Assembly: GCA_963840245.1 (NCBI GenBank)
Contig: CAWIYI010000033.1
Location: 1-64,000, forward strand
From: Bog-473 sp963840245
GTDB taxonomy: Bacteria; Actinomycetota; Acidimicrobiia; Acidimicrobiales; RAAP-2
DNA: 64,000 bases
Reading direction: 5' to 3'
Below, piece by piece: positions 50,248-62,396 of this stretch (positions are counted from its first letter, which is position 1; the number at the start of each line of letters is the position of its first letter). Both the position numbers and the translations under genes were made by a program. The notes below the pieces were generated by a model. That model did no database searches and had not been told where the DNA came from. It was given only the letters and a program-made list of their open reading frames with translations.

Positions 50248-51134
50248 GCCATGGTGCTGGGCGACGGGGCGGGCGGCCCTCGGTCGTGGCCATCGGCGGT
50301 GGGCACGGCACGGCGGTGACGCTGAAGGCGGCGCGGCGCTACGCCGGCGCGCTCACGGGCGTGGTCTCGGTGGCCGACGACGGCGGGAGCAGTGGCCGGC
50401 TGCGCGAGCTGCTCAACGTCGTGGCGCTGGGCGACATCCGCAAGTGCCTGGTCGCCCTGGCCGACGAGGACTCAGCCCTGGCCGCCGCCTTCGAGCGCCG
50501 CTACGACGAGGGTGAGCTGGCCGGCCACGCGCTCGGCAACCTGATCCTGGCCGGACTGATCGATGCCACGGGCGACCTCGTCCTCGGGGTGGCCGAGGCG
50601 GCCCAGCTCCTCGGCGCCCGTGGCGACGTGCTCCCCGCCACCTCCGAGCTCGTCGTGCTCAAGGCCGAGTCCGACCACGGCACCGTGGCCGGACAGGTGG
50701 CGGTCAAGGGGACGGCCGACATCCAGCGGGTCTCACTGGTTCCGGGGGACGCCCAGCCGCCGCCGCTGGCGGTGGAGCGCATCGCCCAGGCCGACCAGAT
50801 CGTGATCGGCCCCGGGTCCTTGTTCACCAGCGTGTTGGCCGCCGTGGCGGTGGGCGGTATCACCGAGGCGGTGGCCTCCTCCAAATCTCCGGTGGTCTAC
50901 GTCTGCAATCTGCATCCGGAGATACCCGAAACCGAGGGATATGACGTCGCAGACCATGTGGCGGCCCTGGCCAGGCACGGTGTCGCGGTCGACGTGGTGC
51001 TGTGTGACACCATCCGGGGCATGGGCATCGGCAAAACGGATGTCGCCGTGCACGACGTACCCCTGACGGGTGAGAACACCCTGGTGCACAGCCCGGCCAA
51101 ACTGGCGCAGGCGCTGTCCGGTCTGCTGACATAG
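50244..51134 (+). CDS. yvcK: Gluconeogenesis factor YvcK/GlmR family
   Basis: 296 aa CofD-like protein that binds UDP-GlcNAc in characterised members and links carbon flow to cell-wall precursor supply. Motifs: VVAIGGGHGTAVTL, VSVADDGGSSGRLREL, ALGDIRKCLVAL, HALGNLILAGL and QIVIGPGSLFTSVL. ATGA overlap with rapZ. The usual next gene whiA is missing: gap begins 24 bases downstream. Confidence 0.95.
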   Translation: MSHGAGRRGGRPSVVAIGGGHGTAVTLKAARRYAGALTGVVSVADDGGSSGRLRELLNVVALGDIRKCLVALADEDSALAAAFERRYDEGELAGHALGNLILAGLIDATGDLVLGVAEAAQLLGARGDVLPATSELVVLKAESDHGTVAGQVAVKGTADIQRVSLVPGDAQPPPLAVERIAQADQIVIGPGSLFTSVLAAVAVGGITEAVASSKSPVVYVCNLHPEIPETEGYDVADHVAALARHGVAVDVVLCDTIRGMGIGKTDVAVHDVPLTGENTLVHSPAKLAQALSGLLT

Positions 51135-51158
51135 CTGGTCCGGAGAGGAAGGGAAGAC

Positions 51159-52446
<1,288 letters not shown>

Positions 52447-52473
52447 TCTGCGTCCTGTGCGAGTGAGCTAAGA

Positions 52474-53503
<1,030 letters not shown>

Positions 53504-54409
53504 CCTGCGCTCCCTGTGCCCCGGGGTCGAGCTGACCGAGAACCTGCGCTTCGATCCGGGCGAGAAGGCCAACGACCCCGCGTTCGTGCAGCGGCTGATC
53601 GCCGGCTTCGACGCCTACGTGGACGAGGCCTTCGGCGCCGCCCATCGCGCCCATGCCTCCATTGTGGGGCCGCCCCGGTTCCTCCCGAGCGCGGCCGGTC
53701 TGCGCTTCGCCCGGGAGATCGAGGTCCTGGGCGGGATCCTGGGGCGGCCGGCCCGACCGTTCGTGGCCGTCGTCGGGGGCGCCAAGGTGGCGGACAAGCT
53801 CGAGGTCCTCGAGGTCCTGGCCACCAAGGTGGACACGCTCGTCGTCGGGGGCGGCATGGCGTACACGTTCCTGGCCGCCCGGGGACAGGACGTCGGCAGC
53901 TCGCTGCTGGACGAGTCGCACCTCGCGGACTGCCGGGCGCTCCTCGAATCCGGGGTGGACATCCTGCTCCCGACCGACACCCGCGCCCTCGAGCCCGGCG
54001 GCACCTTCGGGCCGCCGTCGGAGGGCCACGGGCCGCGTGGGAGCGTCAAGGTGATCGAGGGCGACCTGCCCGACGGGTGGACGGGCCTGGACATCGGCCC
54101 TGACTCGGCGGCTGCCTTCGCCGAGGTCGTGGCGGGTGCGGGCACCGTCCTCTGGAACGGGCCGCTCGGCGCCTTCGAGGACCCGCGCTTCGCCGCCGGC
54201 ACGCGGATCGTGGCCGAGGCCGTCGCGAATTGCCCCGGGTTCTCGGTCGTGGGCGGCGGCGACAGCGCCAGCGCGCTGGAGGAGCTCGGGCTGTGCGACC
54301 GGGTCGGCTACCTGTCCACCGGTGGCGGCGCGTCGCTGTCCTTCATCGAGCGCGAGGGCCATCTGCCGGGGATCGACGCCCTGCGCCAGGCCCCCAACGC
54401 GCCACGGGG

Positions 54410-55198
54410 GTGAGCGCGCGCCGCCCGTTGGTCAGCGGGAATTGGAAGATGCACCACGACCACATCGAGGCGCTGCACACGGTGCGCGACCTCGGGCTGC
54501 GGCTGAAGCCCGAGGACGTGGCCCGGGTCGACGTGTCGGTGCACCCGCCGTTCACCGACCTGCGCACGGTGCAGACGCTGGTGGAGAAAGAGCACATCCC
54601 CGTCGCGCTCGGCGCCCAGCACTGCTCGGCTGAGGACGAGGGGGCCCGGACCGGCGAGGTCAGCCCGCGCTTCCTGGCCCGCCTGGGCACGGCCTACGTC
54701 ATCGTCGGGCACTCGGAGCGGCGGACGCTCTTCGGCATGGACGACGCCACCGTGGCGGCGACGCTCCGGGCCGTCCTGCGCAACGGCATGACGCCGATCC
54801 TCTGCGTCGGGGAGTCCGAGGAGCAGCGCGACGCGCGACAGACGGAGAGCGTGCTGGAGGAGCAGGTCCTCGCCGCCCTCTCGGGACTTGCGCCCGAGGT
54901 CGTCGGCGGCCTGGTGCTCGCCTACGAGCCGCTCTGGGCCATCGGCACCGGCAAGGCGGCCACCGCGGTGGACGCCGAGGATGCCTGCGTGTTCATCCGC
55001 TCCCTGGTGGCCAAGCTCGGCGGGGACGAGGCGGCGGGGAGCTTCCGGATCCAGTACGGGGGCTCGGTGAACGGCGAGAACGCCCGCGATCTGATGGCCG
55101 AGCCGGACGTGGACGGCCTGCTGGTGGGGGGTGCCAGCCTGGAGGCGGGGGCCTTTACCGACATCATCAGGGCTACCGCCGCCTGCTACCGTTCCTAG
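54410..55198 (+). CDS. tpiA: Triosephosphate isomerase
   Basis: 262 aa TIM barrel. Substrate Lys in SGNWKMHHDH, catalytic His in VIVGHSERRTLFG, catalytic Glu in VLAYEPLWAIGTGKAA, and the phosphate loop IQYGGSVNGEN...GLLVGGASL. GTG start in the GTGA overlap with pgk. Part of the gap-pgk-tpiA-secG transcript. Confidence 0.97.
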   Translation: MSARRPLVSGNWKMHHDHIEALHTVRDLGLRLKPEDVARVDVSVHPPFTDLRTVQTLVEKEHIPVALGAQHCSAEDEGARTGEVSPRFLARLGTAYVIVGHSERRTLFGMDDATVAATLRAVLRNGMTPILCVGESEEQRDARQTESVLEEQVLAALSGLAPEVVGGLVLAYEPLWAIGTGKAATAVDAEDACVFIRSLVAKLGGDEAAGSFRIQYGGSVNGENARDLMAEPDVDGLLVGGASLEAGAFTDIIRATAACYRS

Positions 55199-55238
55199 GC
55201 CGAACGGGCGCGTTCGGCCGCGAGTTGGAGGCTCCGCC

Positions 55239-55487
55239 GTGCTGGCAACGTTGGACACCGTCACCTGGATCTACATCGTCATCGAGGTCCTCGCCGCGCT
55301 CGGCCTCATCTTCCTGATCCTGATGCACAGCGGGAAGGGCGGCGGCCTCTCCGACATGTTCGGCGGCAGCGTGGGCGCGGCGGCGCAGGGCTCGACGGTG
55401 GTGGAGCGCAACCTGGACCGCATCACGGTCACGGTGGCCATTGTCTTCGCCCTCACCACGATCACCTTGGACCTCCGGCTGCAGTGA
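55239..55487 (+). CDS. secG: Preprotein translocase subunit SecG
   Basis: 82 aa with two membrane helices (YIVIEVLAALGLIFLILMH and ITVTVAIVFALTTITLDL) separated by the conserved SGKGGGLSDMFGG loop. Accessory subunit of the SecYEG channel. GTG 55239 follows TTGGAGG by 7 bases. As in other actinobacteria it follows tpiA. The stop overlaps the next start (GTGA). Confidence 0.95.
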   Translation: MLATLDTVTWIYIVIEVLAALGLIFLILMHSGKGGGLSDMFGGSVGAAAQGSTVVERNLDRITVTVAIVFALTTITLDLRLQ

Positions 55488-57300
55488 CTGGCCGGGGCCG
55501 ACGCCCCCGGCGCTGGCGGTGGCTGGTCGGGACATGCGCCGCGCTCGCCGTCGTGGCCTCCGCCTGCGGGGGCGCCGGCGGGCAGGGCGGGACCACCGTC
55601 ACCTACGTGGGCGTGGCGGGCGGGAAGATCTCGTTCGGCATGACCCAGAGCCCGACGGGCTGCAACCCCAACACGCCGGCCGGTGACACCCCGGGGACGC
55701 AGACGGTGTTGGCGGGTGTGCTGCCCAGCCCCTTCGTGGTCAACAGCTCCGGGATGCCGATGGCCAACGCGGACCTGATCGTGTCGTCGGAACTGGTCGA
55801 CACGAAACCGGAGACGATCGTCTACACGCTGAACCCCAAGGCGGTGTGGTCGGACGGTGTGCCGATCACGGCCGCGGACTTCAAGTACGCCTGGGAAGAG
55901 CAGCGGGGCGACCCGGTGGAGTCGTCGCCCGACGTGTCGAGCATCGCGGGGTACCGCGACATCGCATCGGTGGCGGGGTCGAACGGGGGCCACACCGTGA
56001 CGGTGAAATTCAAGACCACCTTCGCCGACTGGCAGATGCTCTTCGACAACCTCGTGCCGGCCCACGTCATGGAGAAGGTGGGGTGGAATCCGAACTGCCT
56101 CACGGTGAACCCGGACATCGACCTGTCGGGCGGACCCTTCAAGATCGGCTCGGTGGCGCCCTCGACGATCACCCTGGTGCAGAACCCGAAGTGGTGGGGG
56201 ACACCGGCGAACGCCCGCTCCATCACCGTCCACATCGCGTCGTCGACAGCGCAGCTGGCCCAATGGATGGCCTCGGGGTACGTGCAGGTGGCGGCACCCA
56301 CCACGGTGACGCAGTCGTTCCTGACCCAGATGACGGGGTTGCCCGGAGCGCAGAGCGAGGTGGACACCTCGGCGACCCTGCTGCAGCTGGACATGGCGAG
56401 CTCGCTGGGATCGGACCTCTCGCCCGACCTCCGCGCGGCCATCGCCCTGACCGTCAATCGCCAGGACCTGGTCAACCAGCAGGTGAGCTGGGCCGTGCCG
56501 GGGATCGCGCCCGGGAACAGCCATGTGTACGTGCAGGGGCAGCAGAACTACAAGCCCGCCATCACCGGCTCCTCGACCACGACCATTCCGCCTGCGACGT
56601 CGTCGACGTCGACGTCGACCACGGTGATCGGTGCCGGCGGCAGTGTGAACTTCCCGGTGACGCCGGTGCCGGCGCAGGCGGCTGCGCTCCTCACGGCGTC
56701 GGGCCTCGTCCGCGCCCCGGGCGACCCCTACTACCAATTCGGCTTCGGCACCCCGTTCCAGCTGCACATGATCTACGACTCGAGCGACCCTTGGGCCTCG
56801 GCTGCCGCCCCGACCCTGCGCACCGAGCTACAGGCGGCCGGCCTCGACACCACGCTCGTGCCCGTCGACGGCGCGGCCGAGACCGGCCAGATGCTGGCGG
56901 ACGGCTCCGCCGACCTGGCGGTGCTCCCGGTCAGCTTCACGCCGTACCTGAGCCAGACCATGGCCTGGTACACGCTGCTCCTCGGCCCGGCGGGCAAGAA
57001 CGGGTCACAGGACTGGACGGGCTTCTCGAACAGCCAGTTCGACCAGCTGGTGACGACGGCCTCGAAACAACTCAACCCGAACACGGCGGCCGGCTACTAC
57101 AGCCAGGCGGACACGCAGCTGTGGGACGAGATGGTCTCGCTGCCCCTCTTCGCGGAGCCGACGGCCTGGTCTGGAGCCGGACGATCGGCGGCGTCAACGC
57201 CATCCCGCGGAGCACCAGCCTCCTCTGGTACGCGCAGCTGTGGGCGGTTCAGAGACCGGAATCCACCAGCAACACGACACCGTCGCTGCCGGGTCAGTAG
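55484..57300 (+). CDS. Peptide-binding lipoprotein (SBP family 5, OppA-like); frameshift near the C-terminus
   Basis: About 605 aa. Lipoprotein signal: Arg-rich n-region, TCAALAVVASAC with lipobox cysteine. It has the family 5 core: SPTGCNPNTPAGD, VWSDGVPITAADFKYAWEEQ, LSGGPFKIGS, NPKWWGTPANARSI, and a Ser/Thr-rich linker near residues 365-385. Near 57170 one base seems missing: the frame after LPLFAEPTA resumes as LVWSRTIGGVNAIP and ends at 57300. It would deliver peptides to an Opp permease; the only one in view is 32 kb away on the other strand. GTGA overlap with secG. Confidence 0.85.
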
Positions 57301-57384
57301 GAGGAGCACGGCAGGGGCGGATCGGGCCCCGCGAGTCCTCCCGGCGGGCACTCGGGCCCGGGGGAGGGCCCGATGGCCACGCGC

Positions 57385-57390
57385 TACGAT
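57385..57390 (+). promoter_or_regulatory. Possible -10 box of tRNA-Leu(GAG)
   Basis: TACGAT, matching TANNNT, 30 bases before the tRNA 5' end. No clear -35. Confidence 0.3.
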
Positions 57391-57420
57391 CTCCCAACGC
57401 TGCTGTCCAGTGGCAAGCCC

Positions 57421-57504
57421 GTCGGAGTGGCGGAATAGGCAGACGCGCCAGCTTGAGGGGCTGGTGCCCGCAAGGGCGTGGGGGTTCAAGTCCCCCCTCC
57501 GACA
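57421..57504 (+). tRNA. tRNA-Leu (anticodon GAG)
   Basis: Type II tRNA. Acceptor GTCGGAG/CTCCGAC, anticodon stem CCAGC/GCTGG with loop TTGAGGG, long variable arm GTGCCCGCAAGGGCGT, and T arm GGGGGTTCAAGTCCCCC. Reads CUC/CUU leucine codons. Discriminator A at 57504; CCA is not encoded. An integrase gene lies just beyond its 3' end. Confidence 0.96.
57481..57504 (+). other. Probable attachment site (attL) at the tRNA 3' end
   Basis: Tyrosine integrases of this type usually recombine within the T arm and acceptor 3' half of a tRNA, and the integrase stop is only 64 bases away. The matching attR copy should lie beyond the right edge; I find no second copy inside the window. Just past the tRNA, ACTTCTACCC occurs twice (57551-57570 region), possibly an arm-type site. 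Confidence 0.55.
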
Positions 57505-57567
57505 CGCTATTCTCCCTGGTCAGACGGCTATATGGGTGCGAGATAGGCGCGACTTCTACCCAAACTT

Positions 57568-58732
57568 CTACCCGAGGATCTGACCGGCGACCAGATTGGC
57601 CGCTTCGTCGTGCAGCGTCGGCGTCGTGTGCGAGTACAGGTCGAGCGTCACGCCGATGGTGCTGTGGCCGAGATGCTCCTGCACGACCTTCGGGTGGACA
57701 CCCGCGGCAAGTGCCAACGTCGCCCACGTGTGACGCAACCCGTGCAGCGTCAGCTTCGGCAGTTCCCAACGCTCGACCCGGCGGTCGAATTCACGTGACA
57801 CCCGCTCGGGGTGCATGGGCTCGCCGGCCGGCTTGGGGAAGACAAGGTCGTGGTTCCGATAGCCGGGGCCGAGGAGCACCTTTTCCTCGAGCTGGTGGCG
57901 TTGCCACTCCTTCAGCACCGACACGGTGCCCGGATCGAGCGACACCGACCGTTTCCCCTTCGCCGTCTTCGGAGTACCGAAGCGCACTTCGTGCGCGACC
58001 GCCACGACGGTCTGGCGGATGGACGCCCGGCCGGACTTCAGGTCGACGTCTGACCATCTGAGCCCGAGTGCTTCACCCCGGCGAGCTCCGGTCGTGGCCG
58101 GTAGCACCCACAGCGGGTAGTACCGGTCCCCGTAGCCCTGTGACCGCTCGAGAAAGTCGACGAGCGTGTAACGGGACCACGCCTTGACTTCGGGAGCCGC
58201 ACCCGTGGAAGCGCGGGGAGGATCGGCGGCGTCGGCCACGTTGCGGACCAGGCGACCCCAGCGGACCGCATCCTTCAGGGCGCGGTGCAGGATCGTGTGC
58301 ACGTAACGCACCGTACGGGGGGAGAGCCCCGCCGGCTGGTCCCCATGGTGGCCCTTGTGGCCCTGCACCAGCAAGTGCGAGTAGAGAGCGTTCAGCCCGA
58401 CCGCGTCCAAACGGCGCAACTGCATCCGGCCGATGTGGGTCGAGACGTGGAGGCGAAGGTTCCGTTCGTAGGAATGGAACGTCGAGTCGCGCACCGTGGG
58501 CTGGATCGCTTTCAGCCATTCCGCGACGTATTGCGAGACGGTCTGGCGGTCCGGGTCGACGTAGGCACCTTCGTCACGGTCGACCAGTAGACGCCGCCGC
58601 GCTTTCTTGGCCGACTCTTCGTCGTCGTAGCCGGAGTGCCACTTACGGTGCCGCTTCCCGGTGACCGGGTTCCGGATCCCCTTCGATGACGACGAAGAAC
58701 CGGTTCCCCTTCTTGACGATGCCTTCGCTCAT
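57568..58732 (-). CDS. int: Tyrosine recombinase (site-specific integrase); one frameshift
   Basis: About 387 aa when repaired. An N-terminal AP2-like arm-binding domain (IRNPVTGKRHRKWHSGYDDE) precedes a core-binding SAM-like domain (VSQYVAEWLKAIQPTVRDST). The catalytic domain has Arg in GARRGEALGLRW, Lys in GTPKTAKGKRSV, HGLRHTWATLAL, LGHSTIGVT and Tyr in LDLYSHTT. ATG 58732 (MSEGIVKKGNRFFVVIEG) overlaps the upstream gene's stop (ATGA). Near 58680 one extra G in GAAGGGGATCC breaks the frame; removing it joins the two parts. Without repair only 308 residues from 58494 remain. It should integrate the element at the adjacent tRNA-Leu. Confidence 0.9.
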
Positions 58733-59244
58733 CCGGCCTTCCCCCGTCGTCCCTTGGGCAGGTAGCCGCGGACTCTCGCTTCGGCCACCCAGCGGCGTAC
58801 GGTGGCGATGGGTTTGCCGGTCGCTTCGGCCAGCTCCGGGGCCGGATTGTTCCCCTCTTCGAGCCGGGCCATGTAGAACCCGGCTACCTCCCGGTAGAAG
58901 CGGTCGGGGTACTTGCCGCCCGGACCCGGTTTGATCCTCAGGTCGTAGGACTTCTTGATCACGGTCGCCCGAGGCAAGATCTTGGCCGCACCATCGCCAG
59001 AGATGGCCGCTTGGGCGATCTGGCGGACGCCTTCGCGGTTCAGGGCTGCTTCGATCGGGGCGAGTCGGAGCAGCTTCAGCGCGCCGGCGCTGACCCCTTT
59101 GTCGTCCGCGACCCGGAGCTCACCGATGACGAGCCTGTCGGGGAGTTCGACGGGGCGGACGTAGACGTTGAGCGGGACGTCGGGATGGCGGTAGCGCAGC
59201 CATCCGTCTCCGGCCTGTTCCCATACGACCCGAGTGCTTTTCAT
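58729..59244 (-). CDS. Hypothetical element protein with C-terminal HTH
   Basis: 171 aa from ATG 59244. I do not recognise the N-terminal part (STRVVWEQAGDGWLRYRHPD). Residues about 130-165 look like a helix-turn-helix (PAPELAEATGKPIATVRRWVAEARVRGYL), so it probably binds DNA. ATGA overlap with the integrase implies coupled expression, as for a regulator of integration. An upstream in-frame ATG at 59325 carries AGGAGG inside its own coding sequence, and GTG 59295 is also possible, so the start is uncertain. Confidence 0.72.
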   Translation of the reverse strand: MKSTRVVWEQAGDGWLRYRHPDVPLNVYVRPVELPDRLVIGELRVADDKGVSAGALKLLRLAPIEAALNREGVRQIAQAAISGDGAAKILPRATVIKKSYDLRIKPGPGGKYPDRFYREVAGFYMARLEEGNNPAPELAEATGKPIATVRRWVAEARVRGYLPKGRRGKAG

Positions 59245-59351
59245 ACGGATAGAAGGTAGTCCGTACGGATTGGTCCGCACAAGTCCGGAAACCACCGCGG
59301 AGATGTTATACCTCCTATCCGCCATCCAGACTTTCGTGATTTACTGGGTCC
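59225..59351. promoter_or_regulatory. Divergent control region with repeated TACGGAT motifs
   Basis: Between the HTH gene (-) and the Xis-like gene (+). TACGGAT occurs twice about 21 bases apart (about 59243-59271), and TCCG recurs near helical spacing (AGTCCGTACGG, GGTCCGCAC, AGTCCGG). A -10-like TATACC (plus) / TATAAC (minus) lies near 59308. It is a likely operator for the element's own HTH proteins. Confidence 0.45.
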
Positions 59352-59573
59352 ATGTCCGTGCATAAGCATCGCAACCTCGACCCCGTCGAGAACCCAACCA
59401 TGACCGTTGAAGAACTGGCCGCGCTGCTCGGTACCGGTCGGTCGGCCACCTATGAGGCGGTTCGTGCTGGTGGCCTTCCGGTGATCAAGGTCGGCCGGAA
59501 ACTGCTGATCCCGACCGCCGCGGTCCGGCGCCTACTAGAGCTCGACGGCCCGCCAGTCGGCGTCACTTCCTAG
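59352..59573 (+). CDS. Excisionase-like MerR-type HTH protein
   Basis: 73 aa with the HTH_17 pattern: MTVEELAALLGTGRSATYEAVRAGGLPVIKVGRKLLIPTAAV, i.e. helix-turn-helix plus wing. Proteins like this act as recombination directionality factors (Xis) or repressors on integrated elements. ATG 59352; the domain itself begins at a second ATG (59400). Confidence 0.85.
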   Translation: MSVHKHRNLDPVENPTMTVEELAALLGTGRSATYEAVRAGGLPVIKVGRKLLIPTAAVRRLLELDGPPVGVTS

Positions 59574-59609
59574 GTCGGGCGAACCCCAACACAGTTCCAG
59601 ATCGCGGCA

Positions 59610-59635
59610 CACCCCCGGGTCCAACCCCGGGGGTG
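59610..59635 (+). terminator. Strong 10-bp-stem hairpin
   Basis: CACCCCCGGG, loop TCCAAC, CCCGGGGGTG: a perfect stem 37 bases after the Xis-like gene and 18 before the next start. Probably a terminator or attenuator separating regulation from the replication genes; no T-run follows. Confidence 0.5.
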
Positions 59636-59652
59636 CACTTGAAAGGCTCACC

Positions 59653-59874
59653 TTGACCCCAGACAACCTAGCAACCGGCTGTCGTCGCACCCGGACGACC
59701 CAGCGGCGCGGTGGCCACGCCATCGGCGGCAAGATCGTCGGCTGCTACAGGGCAACGACGGGCCGGCGTTGCATGTGCTGTCGGTGGCGGATCGCTCGCG
59801 GGGAACCGGTCTGCGAATTGGCGGTCGACCGCGACGTGCTGGACGTGTGCGCCGAATGTGCCGGCGTCCGATGA
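59653..59874 (+). CDS. Small Cys-rich (zinc-ribbon-like) protein
   Basis: 73 aa, basic, with CMCCRW and CAECAG pairs (CxxC...CxxC) suggesting one zinc site. TTG start with GAAAGG six bases upstream. The stop overlaps the ATPase start (ATGA at 59871-59874). Small ribbon proteins are frequent just upstream of helicase/primase genes on actinobacterial elements; role unknown. Confidence 0.65.
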   Translation: MTPDNLATGCRRTRTTQRRGGHAIGGKIVGCYRATTGRRCMCCRWRIARGEPVCELAVDRDVLDVCAECAGVR

Positions 59875-61533
59875 ACGATCACCCCGGGCACATCTTCTTC
59901 GACCAGCTCCCCGAGCTCGACCGGGCCGCGATCGCTGAAGCATGGGCCCACCGCGGGGACACCGACCCGGCCGGCGCCTTCGACCAGATGACCGACGACG
60001 AACGGTGGGAGGTGCTGTCCACGCTGAAACTGAACGGCGGCGGCAGCGCATACGCGCAGGAGGTGGAGCGAATCAGGGCGAACACCGACCCGGCGGCGGA
60101 TCGAGCGTTCGCCGCGCTTATGGAGCGCCGCAAGTTGTGGGGCGAAGTGGGCCCGGCCTGGGACGGACGCCACGAACAGTTCGGTGATCTTGTCGTCACC
60201 CGCATGTCCGACGTCGAACCCGAAGACGTCCGGTGGTTGTGGGGGGGACGTATCCCACTTGGCAAGCTGACCGTTCTCGAAGGCGATCCCAAAGGCGGCA
60301 AGTCCACCTTGACGCTGGACCTGATGGCCCGCGTGACGACAGGCGGCGTCATGCCGGACGGAAGCGCCACCGACCTGGACGGCCCGGCGTACTGCGTGCT
60401 GATGACGGCCGAAGATGGGCTGGCCAACACGGTGCGACCGCGGTTCGGACCTTGCCGGCGCCGACCCCGGACTGGTGATGACGTGGGAAGCGGTCATGTC
60501 AGCGGACGACGACAGGCCCGAACGGCGCATGCCGTCGTTGCCGCTCGACGTCGTCCGGCTGGAAGGACTGGTCGCCAGGCTGTCCGCCAAACTGATCGTG
60601 GTCGACGTACTCGCCGCGTACCTGGGCGAGCGGGTGGACTCTCACCACGACAACGACGTCCGCCGAGCGCTGGCGCCGCTCGCCAAAATGGCCAAGCGGA
60701 CGGGCGCGGCGGTCATTGTCTTGCGTCACCTGAACAAGAGCGGCGGCGGCAAGGCCATGTATCGGGGGGGCGGCAGCATCGGCATCGGTGGACAGGCCCG
60801 GTCGATCCTGCTGGCCGGACTGGACCCGAACGACGAAGGGGCCCGGCGCCGGGTGTTGGCGGTCACGGCTTGCAACCTGGCCGTGCTGGCGCCATCCCTG
60901 ACCTACGAGCTGGTGTCCGAATCGGACCGCGGCCCGGTGGGGATCGCCTGGACCGGGACCAGTGACCTGTCGGCCGACCAACTACTCCTTGACCCGGCCA
61001 CAGACGACGAGCGGTCGGATCGCAAGGAGATTGCCGACCTGCTGACGTCATGGACTGAGGATGGGCCGGTGGCGGTGGCGGACGTTCGACGCAAGCTGCG
61101 CGACGTCGGCCTGACGCCTTCCGACACGACTCTGCAACGGGCCCGACGGGATGCCGGCGTGAAGGTCGGAGTCCCGACAAGCTTCGGTGGCAAGCGCCAT
61201 TACTGGCGGCCCGCCGCAGTCCGGTCACTTTCGGAAGACGGTGAAAGTGACCGGACTGCAACACATGGTGTGACCAGGGGGAATACGGGGGTGCCCGTTC
61301 CAGTCCAGTCCCCTATAAGTGTGAACGGACTGGACGCGGGAAGTCACCCCGAGCTGCTCCCCGACGACGGTGGCGCAACACCAGATGCCCCTTCACCCGA
61401 TCCGGGCCGGCGCCACATGGCCGACGCCCGCCGGGGCGCCGACCAACCCCTTGACGCCGCCGACCAACCCCTTGACGCCGCCGACCGTGCCGCCCTGATG
61501 CCCGATGACCCTGTTGACGACGAACCCTTCTGA
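59871..61533 (+). CDS. RepA-like AAA_25 ATPase/helicase; one frameshift
   Basis: About 553 aa when repaired. The N-terminal linker region leads to Walker A VLEGDPKGGKSTLTLDL (about residue 140), VLMTAEDGLANTVRPR, Walker B LIVVDVLAAYL, and VIVLRHLNKSGGGKAMYRGGGS, the RecA/DnaB-like pattern of plasmid RepA hexameric helicases. A winged-helix-like part (EIADLLTSW...VADVRRKLRDVG) follows at about residues 380-440. Near 60450 one extra base shifts the frame between TVRPR and SDLAGADPGLV. The tail contains the 21-bp tandem repeat. It probably replicates the element after excision. Confidence 0.83.
61441..61482 (+). repeat. Two tandem 21-bp units in the ATPase tail
   Basis: GACCAACCCCTTGACGCCGCC twice in a row, encoding DQPLDAA twice in a low-complexity acidic tail. 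Confidence 0.9.
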
Positions 61534-61745
61534 TGGGCAAGCCCATGACCAGCACACCAGGCCGAAAGGCCAGACGAAAGGAACCGACCCTGACTGACCA
61601 ACCCGCCATTCCCCGCTTTCGTGGCCGGGAGCGCCGCGACGCCACCGAACCGCTCCAACTGACCCTGATCGCCAAAGACGCCACCGGCGGCGTACCCGTG
61701 ACCCGGATCACTGTGTACTTTCCCAGGCCGCAGCCGGCGCCCTGA
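61533..61745 (+). CDS. Small hypothetical protein
   Basis: 70 aa, basic N-terminus and a C-terminal segment LQLTLIAKDATGGVPVTRITVYF. ATG shares a base with the ATPase stop (TGATG), so it is probably translated from the same mRNA. A ribosome-like GAAAGGA lies before residue 20, so a shorter product is possible. No family recognised. Confidence 0.5.
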   Translation: MGKPMTSTPGRKARRKEPTLTDQPAIPRFRGRERRDATEPLQLTLIAKDATGGVPVTRITVYFPRPQPAP

Positions 61746-61798
61746 CGTGGTCGAAGCCGCCACCCGGCGCCGGCTACGTCCCTTGCTGCTAAGACTCT

Positions 61799-62224
61799 TT
61801 ACGATCCACTCCCACTGTTACGGAACGGGGCACATGGAATGTTGGTAGCGCCTGCGGGTCCGACATTTCTGTTGTATCCCTGAAGGTTCGAGACTTGACC
61901 GTTGGTGAACGTCGCAAGCAAGAGATCGTTACCAATGTCCCATTCGGCTGTGTCTGCGCTCAACCCCAGGGCACGCGCTTGTCTCTCCGCCTTGGTGCCG
62001 TGCGGCTTCCCCATCTGGGCCACGACATCGGCCTTCGATTCACCGATACCCAGATGGCACCACGCTACGTAGGACTGTGCCGGCGTGAGCTTGTGACGCT
62101 TGGCCTTGTGATGCTTGACCGTGGTAGTCGTCTTGTGGGTTGAAGCACCCGCCATGCCCATGGGCAAAAGTACGATTCCTGCCACAACGATAGAGCCGAG
62201 AAGGCGCTTGATATTGTTTTTTAT
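61799..62224 (-). CDS. Small secreted protein, BamE/SmpA-like fold; non-canonical start?
   Basis: About 141 aa. The mature part has GESKADVVAQMGKPHGT and WDIGNDLLLATFTNGQVSNL, the pattern of a BamE/SmpA-type small exported domain, with a His/Lys-rich linker before it. The first usual start codon (GTG 62185) cuts into the signal peptide. Reading back to an ATA/ATC cluster at 62224-62230, just after a TAG, restores a perfect signal (KNNIKRLLGSIVVAGIVLL). AGGGA lies upstream of that cluster, so either a rare ATA/ATC start or a base error is implied. The region is clearly less GC-rich than the rest of the window, suggesting recent acquisition. Confidence 0.62.
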   Translation of the reverse strand: MKNNIKRLLGSIVVAGIVLLPMGMAGASTHKTTTTVKHHKAKRHKLTPAQSYVAWCHLGIGESKADVVAQMGKPHGTKAERQARALGLSADTAEWDIGNDLLLATFTNGQVSNLQGYNRNVGPAGATNIPCAPFRNSGSGS

Positions 62225-62326
62225 GATGATTCCCTAACGGGATTGTCCGGGTCCGGGGGTGTCGACGCACCGCTCGGACCACTTATTTTTAGGTGCCTAG
62301 CAGCTTAGATGGGCGACCCGTCGAAG

Positions 62327-62340
62327 CTAGTGCCGTGTCA
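62327..62340 (+). repeat. Left terminal inverted repeat
   Basis: CTAGTGCCGTGTCA, perfect inverted partner of 62915-62928. A 12-bp palindrome GCGAACGTTCGC follows immediately (62341-62352). Confidence 0.85.
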
Positions 62341-62396
62341 GCGAACGTTCGCATCGTTTGAACGAGCACGGATCGGCAATTCTGGCAGGGGCTCGG

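Noticed and set aside
62341..62352. GCGAACGTTCGC as a LexA/SOS box
   Set aside because: The actinobacterial box needs four bases between the GAAC and GTTC half-sites; here they abut.
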